Source: Marinobacterium_A aestuariivivens
Lineage (GTDB): Bacteria; Pseudomonadota; Gammaproteobacteria; Pseudomonadales; Balneatricaceae
DNA: 64,000 bases
Reading direction: 5' to 3'
Assembly (NCBI RefSeq): GCF_042661465.1
Contig: NZ_JBHSWE010000001.1
Span: forward strand, 1,426,001-1,490,000
Within the stretch, counting starts at the first letter, position 1. Each line of letters begins with the position of its first letter. Below the pieces are notes generated by a model, which searched no databases, had not been told where the DNA came from, and saw nothing but the letters and a program-made list of their open reading frames with translations. Shown piece by piece: positions 39,004-47,853 of the stretch. Position numbers and translations under genes: made by a program.

Positions 39004-40365
39004 TTATGCCTGACACAGCAGGTCCAGCAGCGAACGGACATCCTGGACCTCTTCCAGATTGTCCACCAGCGCGATGACGCCTTCGGCCGCCTCCGCCGCG
39101 GCCACGTCCGGAACCGATAACCAGTTCGACCTGAATTTTTGCAGGTGCTGGTCGCGGCTCAACGGGCTGGACGGCGAACCGGGCATATCGTCGATATCCG
39201 CCACCAGCCGTCGACCGTCACTCAGTTTCAGCTCCACGGCGGCGGGGCCGAGCGCGTTGGGATCGTCGTTTGGCTGCGCGATGACCTCGACCCGTTGGCC
39301 CAGCGCATGGACAGCAGCGTCACCGAGCGCGTCAGTCCTGAAATCGGCGGGGCCCAGCGACCCCTGCAGCAACGTCCGGGCGACACAATACTGCAGGCAA
39401 AGACGCGCATAATTGGGCGCCATACCGGGAAGCAGCGGGCGGCCGACGAGCCGCGCGGTGAGCGGTGTGACATGGGCACGAACGGACTCGATCTGTTCGA
39501 CTTCGAAAGAATGCCGGCGCCGGAGTTCTATCACCGCTGCGATCGAACCCTGGGTCGCGCGCCCGGTCGGGAACGGCTTGTGGGACACCTCTGCGATACG
39601 CCAGACCCGGCCGAGCGCCGAGACGACCGGGGCGACATCGTATTCGCCCTCGAACAGGTTGAAGAAGCCGAAACGCCCCTCCAGCACGTTGCGTGGCGCG
39701 ATCAGCCCCCGCGCCGCCAGATCGCAGGAGACCACGGCATTGCGGGTATTGAAACCGATCTGCAGGGCCAGCAGCATACTGCCCTCCTCGTGGGACTGCA
39801 TGGTGCCGCAACTCTGCCCGTACAGCGTGCCGAAGGCATTCAGCAGCGTTTCGCGATCGAACCCCAGCAGCCTGGCCACCGCCGCGGTTGCCCCGAAGCC
39901 GCCGGCGGTGCCAGGGCGGAAAAAACGCAGCGGCGACTTTGAGGCCACGCCTATGCCACAGGAGACGTCGGCACCCAGGACGATCGCCTCGATCAGGCGT
40001 CGCCCGGAGATCCCGCCCTCGCGATCGAGAACGGCCAGCGACGCGCCCAGGATCGAGGCCATCGGGTGAACGACGGCCCCTTCGTGCACACAGTCGAACT
40101 CGGAATTGTGGATCTGAAAGGCGTTGGCCAGGGCTGCGACGGCGCAGGGGTGGCGCGTACTGCGACCCAGCACCCGGCTGTCGTCGCTGCTCCCCCAGCC
40201 CGCAATACAGTCATCGAGTGCATCGGCCCACTGTCCGTGAACGCCGGAAAGGCCGACACCGATGGCATCCAGCAGAAATGTCTTGGCGGCAGTGACGGCT
40301 TCCGGTGGCAGGTCATCGTACGTACGCCCGACGACATGATCCGTGAAATGCGCTATTGCATCCAT
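39004..40365 (-). CDS. MmgE/PrpD family protein (copy 3)
   Basis: 453 residues from MDAIAHFTDHVVGRTYDDLP. It has the family motifs NSEFDCVHEGAVVHPMASIL, FRPGTAGGFGATAAVARLLG, GTMQSHEEGSMLLALQIGFN and HKPFPTGRATQGSIAAVIEL, followed by the usual C-terminal LPGMAPNYARLCLQYCVAR domain. An MmgE/PrpD gene also sits in the Pseudomonas aeruginosa itaconate gene cluster, so this copy or copy 2 may be its counterpart. It is divergent from the TRAP transporter operon across 173 bases. Intact. Confidence 0.9.
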   Translation of the reverse strand: MDAIAHFTDHVVGRTYDDLPPEAVTAAKTFLLDAIGVGLSGVHGQWADALDDCIAGWGSSDDSRVLGRSTRHPCAVAALANAFQIHNSEFDCVHEGAVVHPMASILGASLAVLDREGGISGRRLIEAIVLGADVSCGIGVASKSPLRFFRPGTAGGFGATAAVARLLGFDRETLLNAFGTLYGQSCGTMQSHEEGSMLLALQIGFNTRNAVVSCDLAARGLIAPRNVLEGRFGFFNLFEGEYDVAPVVSALGRVWRIAEVSHKPFPTGRATQGSIAAVIELRRRHSFEVEQIESVRAHVTPLTARLVGRPLLPGMAPNYARLCLQYCVARTLLQGSLGPADFRTDALGDAAVHALGQRVEVIAQPNDDPNALGPAAVELKLSDGRRLVADIDDMPGSPSSPLSRDQHLQKFRSNWLSVPDVAAAEAAEGVIALVDNLEEVQDVRSLLDLLCQA

Positions 40366-40493
40366 ATTCGAACCCTTTTATATGTTTTAATCCAATACCC
40401 CCAGTTAATCACAGCCCGGCGACGCACACCTATAACCATCCGGCATATCTGGTACGCGGTTTACATATTGCAACACCCTGGCCACGGCTCTAA

Positions 40494-40507
40494 TGTGAAA
40501 TTTCACA
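40494..40507. promoter_or_regulatory. Perfect palindrome TGTGAAATTTCACA before the TRAP operon
   Basis: This 14-base perfect palindrome ends 32 bases before the dctP start, in the AT-rich divergent region between MmgE/PrpD copy 3 and the transporter. Such placement suits a repressor operator or a transcript-proximal site. The LysR-type ATGAAG repeat is absent here, so a third regulator may act. Confidence 0.5.
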
Positions 40508-40538
40508 GCAATGCTTTTCCGGCCAAGAGGTTCAGAAA

Positions 40539-41611
40539 ATGAATAAAAATACCGCACGCAATGCCAGAGCAATAATGTTGGGCTGCCTGATCACCGCCTC
40601 GGGTGCACAGGCAGCCGATATATCCGAGCAGACATTGAATTATGTCGGCACCTTTAGAAGCCTCGCGCTGTTTCAGAACTTTGAAGGCCCTTTCTGGCAG
40701 GAAGAACTGACCAAGGCCTCGGAAGGCAAGATCAAGACACAGGTGACAACATTCGCCGAGATGGGACTGGGCGGCAGCGAGGTTTTCAAGCTGCTGTCCA
40801 AAGGACTTTTCGATGTCGGATCGACCGTCGCCGGCTATTCGGTCGAGGAAGCGCCTGAACTCGAGGGACTGGACATGCCGATGATCGCGCCGCGGGTCGA
40901 CCTGGCCAGAAAAGTCAGCGACAGCTATCGGCCGATCATGTCGCAAACCATTGCCAGGCGCTTTGACGGAGCCAAACTGCTCGCCGTCGTGCCCTACGGT
41001 CCCCAGATGGTGTTTTGCAATACCGCCATCTCCGAACTCGACGACCTGAAAGGCAAGAAAATCCGCGCCAGTGGCCGTACGACCGGCGAGTTCCTCGAAG
41101 CGCTCGGTGCCGAAGCGATCACGCTGAGCTTCAACGAGGTGCCCGGCGCCCTGCAAAGGGGCGTCATCGACTGTGCCGTCACCGCCCCCTGTCCGGGTAC
41201 AACGGCGGCTGGTACGAAGTCTCGACGCACCTCTATCCGCTGGCGGTCGGCGGCTGGGACCATGTCGTCACCGCAATGAACGGCAAGAAGTGGGCTTCGC
41301 TGAACAGCGAAACCCAGGCCTGGCTGGAGGCGCAGACTCTCCGTTACGAACAGACCGTTTGGGACGCCGCTCAGTCAGACTTCGAGGAGGGTGTGAACTG
41401 CCTGACCGGCAACGGCGAATGCAAGCGGGGCGAGTCCGCATCGATGACGCTGGTCGCAACGAGCGAAGCCGATGTGGCCTATGCTGCAAGCAGGCTGGAG
41501 AAAAACGTCATCCCGGCCTGGGCCAACCGGGTCGACGACGCATCGGTAAACGAGTGGAACAGCACCATTGGCGCCATCACAGGCCTGGTCGCCAGGAAAA
41601 CCGCCAACTGA
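40539..41611 (+). CDS. dctP: TRAP transporter substrate-binding protein (DctP family, one frameshift)
   Basis: About 357 residues with a signal peptide ending near ASGAQA-A. The mature protein has the DctP fold marks VPYGPQMVFCNTAISELDDL, LKGKKIRASGRTTGEFLEAL (with the conserved Arg that binds a carboxylate) and GALQRGVIDCAV. A one-base loss near 41190-41200 joins it to GGWYEVSTHLYPLAVGGWDH. It binds an organic acid in the periplasm and hands it to the DctQM pair that follows. In Pseudomonas aeruginosa a TRAP set also adjoins the itaconate genes. Confidence 0.92.
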
Positions 41612-41772
41612 CGTCTTACCAGACCGGCCCGGCAGCACCTGCCGGGCAACGATCCGCGAAAAAACAGGAATAAGAAAAAACGGACGAGGTTTACTGAGAA
41701 GCGCCAACGGGGATGAACACACCAGAAAAAATCACGCGCGCTTCGAAAACTTAATTAAACCGGGTACAACAA

Positions 41773-42360
41773 ATGTTTGAAAACTTAGCCCAAATACTCG
41801 ATGCCGCCATCAATCGGGTAAATCAAGTATCACGCTGGATCGCAAGGCTAGGTGGTCTTATTCTAATCGCCACAGTTCTAATGATAGTCGTGGAGGTCTC
41901 ATTCAGGAAGCTCGCGGGGCGATCCGTTTTTCCTGCAACCGAGATCTCCGGCTATTTCATGGCAATCATCGCAAGCTGGTCATTCGCTTACGCCATGCTG
42001 GAAAAAGCCCATATTCGAATCGATATTTTTTATATGAAGAGCAGCCACCGTCTGCGCAACCTGCTGGATATCCTGTCGATTTGCAGTCTTGCGCTGGTAT
42101 GCGTCTACGCAACCGACGCTGCCATGGCCATCGCTTTCGATGCCTACGAGTCGAATGCCCGCTCGAACTCGCCGCTGATGACGCCGCTATGGATTCCCCA
42201 GACTCTATGGTTGCTGGGATTCGTCTGGTTCACGATTTCGGTATTTCTTCTGCTGCTCCGCGCCCTGGTTGCACTGCTCTGTCATGACCAGAGTCGCTTC
42301 ACCAGCCTGCTTTCCAGTCCGTCGGTTGACGACCATATAAACGAGATATCGAGGAACTGA
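41773..42360 (+). CDS. dctQ: TRAP transporter small membrane subunit (DctQ family)
   Basis: 195 residues with four membrane helices (LGGLILIATVLMIVVEVSFR, ISGYFMAIIASWSFAYAMLE, LLDILSICSLALVCVYATDA, LWLLGFVWFTISVFLLLLRA). The family signature EISGYFMAIIASWSFAYAML-EKAHIRID is present. It sits between dctP (161 bases) and dctM (4 bases). Intact; codons at the start are more AT-rich than neighbours. Confidence 0.93.
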   Translation: MFENLAQILDAAINRVNQVSRWIARLGGLILIATVLMIVVEVSFRKLAGRSVFPATEISGYFMAIIASWSFAYAMLEKAHIRIDIFYMKSSHRLRNLLDILSICSLALVCVYATDAAMAIAFDAYESNARSNSPLMTPLWIPQTLWLLGFVWFTISVFLLLLRALVALLCHDQSRFTSLLSSPSVDDHINEISRN

Positions 42361-42364
42361 CACC

Positions 42365-43648
42365 ATGATTATTGCCTCAGTACTGACACTTCTGGCGTTG
42401 CTCGTTTTAAGCGTCCCCGTTGCAGCAACCTTGATCGTGCTTGCATTGGTTATCGACTATTTCTTTTCGAGTTTCCCGCTCTATCTTGCACTCGGTGATG
42501 TTCTTTGGTCGGCATCCAACAGTTTCCTGTTGATCGCGATTCCGCTTTTCATTTTGCTGGGCGAACTGCTGGTTCGCTCCGGTGTCGCGAAAAACACCTA
42601 TATGGCACTTGAGTCCTGGCTTTCCTGGCTTCCAGGCGGACTTCTGCATGCCAACGTCGGCACCGCAACCTTCTTTTCCGCCACTTCAGGCTCCAGCGTC
42701 GCCACATCGGCAACCGTCGGAACCGTCGCCCTTCCCCAGGGCAAGCTGCTGGGCTATGACAGCCGGCTCTTCACCGGCTCGATCGCGGCAGGCGGCACCC
42801 TCGGCATCATGATACCGCCGTCCATCAACCTGATCGTCTACGGGTTCATCACCGAAACCTCGATCCCGAAGCTGTTCGCAGCCAGTCTTATCCCGGGCCT
42901 GATGCTGGCGACGATTTTCGTGGTCGGGACCGCTGTCATCTGTTCGCTGTATCCATCGATGGGCGGGCCAAAGCGCACCCATAGCTGGGCTGAACGCTTC
43001 AGGGGACTGGTCGAACTGCTGCCGGTATTGTCGCTCTTCGTCATCGTCGTCGGCTCCATCTATGCCGGCTGGGCAACCCCGACCGAAGCGGCGGCCATCG
43101 GCGTTGCGGGCGCGCTGGTACTGGCCGCCTTTTTCCGCACCCTGTCGATGAAAATGCTGTTCGACGCCCTGGAAGGGACCATGAAAACGACAGGCATGAT
43201 CATGCTGATTATTGTAGCGTCCTACTTTCTCAACTTTGTGCTGGCATCCTCGGGGGTTACAAGGGAAATATCCGCCTTCATCGGTGCCAGCGGGCTGGAT
43301 GCGTTCAGCACCCTGCTGCTGATCATCGCGCTCTACATCGTGCTGGGCTTTTTCCTTGAAACGCTGTCGCTGATGGTGATCACGCTGCCGATCGTCGCGC
43401 CCGTCATTATCTCGCTCGGCTATGACCCTCTCTGGTTCGGGGTCCTGGTCATCCTGCTGATCGAAATGGCGCTGATTACGCCGCCAGTCGGCCTCAACCT
43501 CTACGTGGTGCAGGGCGTACGCCGGGAAGGCTCGCTCAACGACGTCATGATCGGCGCGGCGCCCTATGTGCTGATGATGGTCATCATGGGCATCCTGCTG
43601 ATCGCGTTTCCGAACATAGCGCTCTACCTGCCCGGCGTTCTCGGATAG
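42365..43648 (+). CDS. dctM: TRAP transporter large membrane subunit (DctM family)
   Basis: 427 residues with about twelve membrane segments. It forms the Na+-driven translocation channel with DctQ. Motifs are GGLLHANVGTATFFSATSGS, AAGGTLGIMIPPSINLIVYG, GWATPTEAAAIGVAGALVLA and ALITPPVGLNLYVVQGVRRE, all standard for DctM. Intact. Confidence 0.96.
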   Translation: MIIASVLTLLALLVLSVPVAATLIVLALVIDYFFSSFPLYLALGDVLWSASNSFLLIAIPLFILLGELLVRSGVAKNTYMALESWLSWLPGGLLHANVGTATFFSATSGSSVATSATVGTVALPQGKLLGYDSRLFTGSIAAGGTLGIMIPPSINLIVYGFITETSIPKLFAASLIPGLMLATIFVVGTAVICSLYPSMGGPKRTHSWAERFRGLVELLPVLSLFVIVVGSIYAGWATPTEAAAIGVAGALVLAAFFRTLSMKMLFDALEGTMKTTGMIMLIIVASYFLNFVLASSGVTREISAFIGASGLDAFSTLLLIIALYIVLGFFLETLSLMVITLPIVAPVIISLGYDPLWFGVLVILLIEMALITPPVGLNLYVVQGVRREGSLNDVMIGAAPYVLMMVIMGILLIAFPNIALYLPGVLG

Positions 43649-43808
43649 CGCTTCACTTTGCGCATGCTTCGGGACGCGCACCGAAATTTTGTGCCGGAGC
43701 ATGCCTTTTTATTTCGCCAATCCTCGCCAGCCACTACAGCGGGAACCGGCTGCCTCCGGATTCCGGCCCCGGCAGAACGATGCCTCTCGAGAATTACAGG
43801 AAAGGGTT

Positions 43809-44641
43809 ATGATTCTGGCTCTGATATCCAAGGCGGTTCTGACCGCGCTGGTGATCCTGTCCGTCGCCAGGGGGTCGAGCGTCTGGGCCCCAGGTTCGGG
43901 GGCATTCTGGCCGGAGCGCCCGTGGTCGTTGGCCCGGCCTACTTCTTTATCGCTACGGAGAACGACAGCGCTTTTGTCGTGCTGGCCGCCCTGTCGTCGA
44001 TGAACGCGATGACAGCGACACTGGTCTTTACGTCGATATACCTCGTCGTCTCGCACCGGGTTTCTCTGTGGCTGTCCCTGCTGCTGTCGTCTCTCGGCTG
44101 GCTGGCCTCGATCGCATTTCTGCTCCGGAACGTCGAGTCTGGCGTCGTCTCAACGCTGCTCTTTGCATCGGCCTTCGCTGCAGCCAAATGGCTGTCCAGG
44201 CGAATCAGGATGGACATGCCGCGGCAGAACACCCGAAACGGCGGCCTGGACATCCTCTGGCGGGCAGCCGCCGCCGGAATTCTGGTCGGTATCGGTACCG
44301 GGCTCGTCAGCTACACGGGGCCCTCCCTGTCCGGCGCCATCGTCGGTTTTCCGATCGGCATGACCACCATCCTGATAACGCTGCACCGCCGGCATGGTCA
44401 CGCAGTTGCGCGCGCAACCATTGCCGCCGCTCAGACCGGTATGCTGAGCATTTTCAGCTTCCTGCTGGTACTGGCGTTTTTCCCCGACGCCTTTGAGACA
44501 GAGTTCGCTTTTGCGCTTGCCGTCTCGACGGCGCTGTTGACGACCTCTTTTTCCTGTTCGTTGACCGTGACTCCTTTCCTCCCGCCATGGGCAAAAGCAA
44601 GAAATAGAACCGGAGGCCGTCATGCATTTCGATCTACGTGA
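43809..44641 (+). CDS. Polytopic membrane protein of unknown function in the TRAP operon (one frameshift)
   Basis: About 277 residues starting MILALISKAVLTALVILSVA, after an AGGAAAGG ribosome site. Eight or nine hydrophobic segments are visible. The N-terminal part (GPRFGGILAGAPVVVGPAYF) and a repeat-like second half (GPSLSGAIVGFPIGMTTILI) suggest an internal two-fold duplication. A one-base loss near 43868-43878 splits the frame. It lies 160 bases after dctM in the same direction, and its end overlaps the LysR start by 20 bases. I do not recognise the family; an accessory transporter is possible. Confidence 0.65.
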
Positions 44642-45529
44642 CCTCGAACTTTTCATCAGCATCGCCGAATCCGAAAGCCTCACCCGTGGTGCGAAACGGG
44701 CTTGCATTTCACTCACGGCGGCCAGCACCCGCCTCAAGGGACTGGAGGAACAGCTCGGCAGCCGGCTGTTTTACCGCGAAACCCGTGGTGTCAGCCTGAC
44801 GCCCTCCGGCACCCGTCTGCTCAGGCATGCCCGGTCCATTCTGCAACGGGTGGCGACCGCCAAGGCGGACTTTTCATCGCTCGATGACGGTCGTTCCGGC
44901 CACCTGCGCATCCTCGCCAATACCACGGCCGTCACCGAGATTCTTCCCGCGGTGCTGGCGGATTTTCTGGCACAGCGCCCCGGCGTCAGTATCGACCTGC
45001 AGGAAGCCCTTAACCGGGACATAGTCAGAACCGTGGTTGAAGGCTCCGCGGACCTTGGCATCGTATCGGACGAGGTCAGGGGAACCGGCCTTGAGGTGAT
45101 TCCTTTTTCCACCGACAACCTTTTGCTGGCCGTGCCGGCCAACAGCCCGCTCGCGACCTGTGCGCAGATAAGTTTTTTTGACAGTCTGACAGCCCCCATC
45201 TCTGCCTTCATGAAGGCAGCAGTCTTTTCACTTTCCTGCAGTCGGTCACCCTCGAAATGGGTGCAGTGTTCAAGCCAAGGGTTCAGGTATTCGGATTCGA
45301 ATCGATGTGCCGCATGATCGAGTCCGGAGTCGGCATAGGCGTTTTACCGGAATCCTGCGCCCGGCGCTATGCCCGGACCATGCGTCTGAAGCTCGTCGAG
45401 CTGACCGATACTTGGGCCAGACGCAGACGCTGCATGATTCACAAAGACCTGGAATCACTGCCGCTGTGTGGACAGGCTCTTATCGAGGCGATTATCGCGC
45501 GCTACAACCAGCCGGACCCGGACGTTTAA
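44622..45529 (+). CDS. LysR-family regulator next to the itaconate-type operon (one frameshift)
   Basis: About 302 residues from MHFDLRDLELFISIAESESL. The winged helix has TRGAKRACISLTAASTRLKG. The effector domain begins LRILANTTAVTEILPAVLAD and ends ESGVGIGVLPESCARRYART. A one-base loss near 45200-45215 splits it. A LysR gene flanks the itaconate catabolic genes in Pseudomonas as well. It could bind the inverted repeat 66 bases past its stop (45595-45614). Confidence 0.9.
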
Positions 45530-45781
45530 CAGTCTCTATTTTCTTGCCCGTCATGTGCAGTGCGGGTTTATTTCGTACTGACCTGCCGCCAATGATGAAG
45601 TATCCAGGCTTCATGCATTAAGCCTTCTAATTAATAACATTTCAAAGACAACATCTTTCCCATTAAACATTAAATTCCGGCATAACCCCCTTCCATTCTA
45701 AAAAAGAGGGGCTTCAAAAAAGAAGAATTTTAATAGTAACTCCGTTGTAGCACTCTAGATTTAATACAAGAGAGAGATGCC
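45530..45781. promoter_or_regulatory. AT-rich promoter and leader of the ich operon
   Basis: The region includes the LysR-type repeat at 45595-45614 and CATTAAGCC with an adjacent TTAATAA. It also has a pyrimidine/purine-rich stretch around 45688-45725 where CCCCCTT and AAGAGGGG could pair as a hairpin, and AGAGAGAG just before ATG. It resembles the leader at 33413-33560 in motif order. Confidence 0.55.
45595..45614. promoter_or_regulatory. Inverted repeat ATGAAG-N8-CTTCAT upstream of the ich operon
   Basis: ATGAAGTATCCAGGCTTCAT has the same arms and spacing as 33420-33439, and a similar position (168-187 bases before the start codon). Flanking GCCAATG on the left and ATTAA on the right are also shared. 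This supports one regulator for both operons. Confidence 0.65.
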
Positions 45782-46615
45782 ATGAATATTGAATCAACCG
45801 CTGACTGGGCCGGTAGAAAAAGCCAGACGCTCGATACAATATCGGAGCTCCTGTGCAACCGTCTGGCCGCTACCTTCGATACCCCCAGACCCAAGAAGTA
45901 CGACGACCTGCCCCCGCTGTGGCACTGGGCCTTTTCCAGGATCCGGCGCCCCAAAGCGCCATCGGTCCCGATGGCCATCCCAATATCAGCACCTTCATTC
46001 CCGGCATCGAGGGCTATGTACGCATGTGGGCCGGTGGCCGCGTCAAGTTCCTCGAACCTCTGAAAGTCGGCCTGGATGCGGCCCGCGAGTCCAGCATTAT
46101 CAGGGTTACGGAGAAGGAGGGACGTTCCGGCAGGCTCGTTTTCGTCACCGTTCACCACGAGTTCTACCAGCAGGGCACGCTTTGCATCAGCGAAGAGCAG
46201 GACATCGTTTACCGCCCACCGGCCGCGGTGAAAAGCCAGGTTGAGCCTTTCGAGGAAACGTTCGACTGGGTCGATACGATCGAGCCGACTCCGGCATTGC
46301 TGTTCCGCTACTCGGCCGTGACCTTCAACGCCCACCGCATCCATTACGACTGGCCCTATGCGACCGGAGAGGAATCCTACCCGGACCTTGTCGTTCAGGG
46401 ACCTCTGATCGCAACCCTGATGATCAGGGCCTTCACCGCCGCCAACCCCGGGCGACGTCCCACTTATCTGTCCTACAGGGGCTGCGCCCCTGACCGCCGA
46501 GCAGCGCTTCAAGGTATCGGGAAGGCATAACGAAGACGGCACCACTGCGCTCTGGGCATTCAATGAACGCGGCCTTGCACACCAGGCCGAACTCCAATAC
46601 AGGGAGACCAACTGA
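45782..46615 (+). CDS. ich: HTD2/MaoC-like hydratase, probable itaconyl-CoA (or mesaconyl-C4-CoA) hydratase (two frameshifts)
   Basis: About 278 residues. The N-terminal hot-dog domain is the FAS1-like dehydratase part (PDGHPNISTFIPGIEGYVRM, WAGGRVKFLEPLKVG). The C-terminal domain carries the hydratase-2 motif RYSAVTFNAHRIHYDWPYA with the catalytic Asn/His region. This is the architecture of Pseudomonas aeruginosa Ich, which hydrates itaconyl-CoA to citramalyl-CoA, and of mesaconyl-C4-CoA hydratase. One-base losses near 45940-45950 and 46482-46492 break it. Its TGA overlaps the ATG of the dehydrogenase gene by one base. It is the first gene of the operon. Confidence 0.82.
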
Positions 46616-47778
46616 TGTTCCAGCACGATATCGATGCCATCAATGCAATACGTGAAGGCGTACGTGGCCTTTGCCAGAATTTCGATGCCGCCTACTGGCG
46701 CCAGGTCGATGAGGTCAAAGGTTTTCCCGATGACTTCGTCACCGCTCTGACCGAAGCGGGCTGGCTGGCTGCGATGATTCCGGAAGAGTTCGGCGGCTCG
46801 GGTCTCGGCCTTTCCGAAGCGTCGGTGATCCTCGAGGAAGTGAACCGCTGCGGCGGCAACTCGGGCACTGTGCACGGCCAGATGTACAACATGTTCACCC
46901 TGCTGCGTCATGGCAGTGACGAGCAGAAACGGCAATTTCTGCCGAAAATCGCCGCCGGAGAGCTGAGACTTCAGTCCATGGGCGTGACCGAGCCGACGAC
47001 GGGCACCGATACCACCAAGATCAAGACCACGGCGGTCCGCAAGGGCGACAAGTACGTCATCAACGGCCAGAAGGTCTGGATCTCGCGCATCCAGCATTCG
47101 GACCTGATGATCCTGCTCGCCCGTACCACGCCGCTGGCCGAGGTCACCCGCAAATCGGAAGGCATGTCGATCTTCCTCGTCGACCTCGAGCATGCGATGG
47201 CCAACGGCATGACGGTGCAGCCGATCGCCAATATGGTCAACCACGAGACCAACGAGCTGTTCTTCGACAACCTGGAGATTCCCGCCGAGTGCCTGATCGG
47301 TGAAGAGGGCAAGGGCTTTCGCTACATACTCGACGGCCTGAACGCGGAACGCACCCTCATCGCCGCCGAGTGCATCGGCGATGGCCGCTGGTTCATCGAC
47401 AAGGCCTCGAGCTATGCCCGCGAGCGCGAGGTCTTCGGGCGCCCGATCGGCAAGAACCAGGGCGTTCAGTTTCCGATCGCCCAGGCCCATATCGATGTCG
47501 AGGCCGCCGACCTGATGCGCTGGCGCGCCTGTCACGAATACGACAACGGTTTGAATGCCGGCGCCAGTGCCAACATGGCCAAGTACCTGGCCGCGGAAGC
47601 CTCCTGGAAGGCCGCGAACGTCTGCCTGCAGACCCACGGCGGCTTCGGCTTTGCCTGCGAATACGATGTCGAGCGCAAGTTCCGCGAGACCCGCCTGTAC
47701 CAGGTCGCGCCGATCTCGACCAACCTGATCCTGTCCTACGTGGCGGAACACCTGCTGGAGCTGCCCCGCTCCTTCTAG
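46615..47778 (+). CDS. Acyl-CoA dehydrogenase of the itaconate-type cluster
   Basis: 387 residues. It has the ACAD motifs AAMIPEEFGGSGLGLSEASV, QSMGVTEPTTGTDTTKIKTT (FAD and substrate), YVINGQKVWISRIQHSDLMI and QTHGGFGFACEYDVERKFRE. The usual C-terminal catalytic Glu (YEGT position) is Pro here (QVAPIS). A Glu at position 245 in GLNAERTL matches the alternative catalytic site of isovaleryl-CoA dehydrogenase. An equivalent gene stands in the Pseudomonas itaconate operon, with unknown role. Electrons would go to the ETF encoded downstream. Intact. Confidence 0.9.
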   Translation: MFQHDIDAINAIREGVRGLCQNFDAAYWRQVDEVKGFPDDFVTALTEAGWLAAMIPEEFGGSGLGLSEASVILEEVNRCGGNSGTVHGQMYNMFTLLRHGSDEQKRQFLPKIAAGELRLQSMGVTEPTTGTDTTKIKTTAVRKGDKYVINGQKVWISRIQHSDLMILLARTTPLAEVTRKSEGMSIFLVDLEHAMANGMTVQPIANMVNHETNELFFDNLEIPAECLIGEEGKGFRYILDGLNAERTLIAAECIGDGRWFIDKASSYAREREVFGRPIGKNQGVQFPIAQAHIDVEAADLMRWRACHEYDNGLNAGASANMAKYLAAEASWKAANVCLQTHGGFGFACEYDVERKFRETRLYQVAPISTNLILSYVAEHLLELPRSF

Positions 47779-47853
47779 GCCCCGCTTCCGTACGCCCGGC
47801 CTGTCCTGCAGGCCGGGGCTCACCAGCAACTTATCGAGAAAGGTGACACTTCG

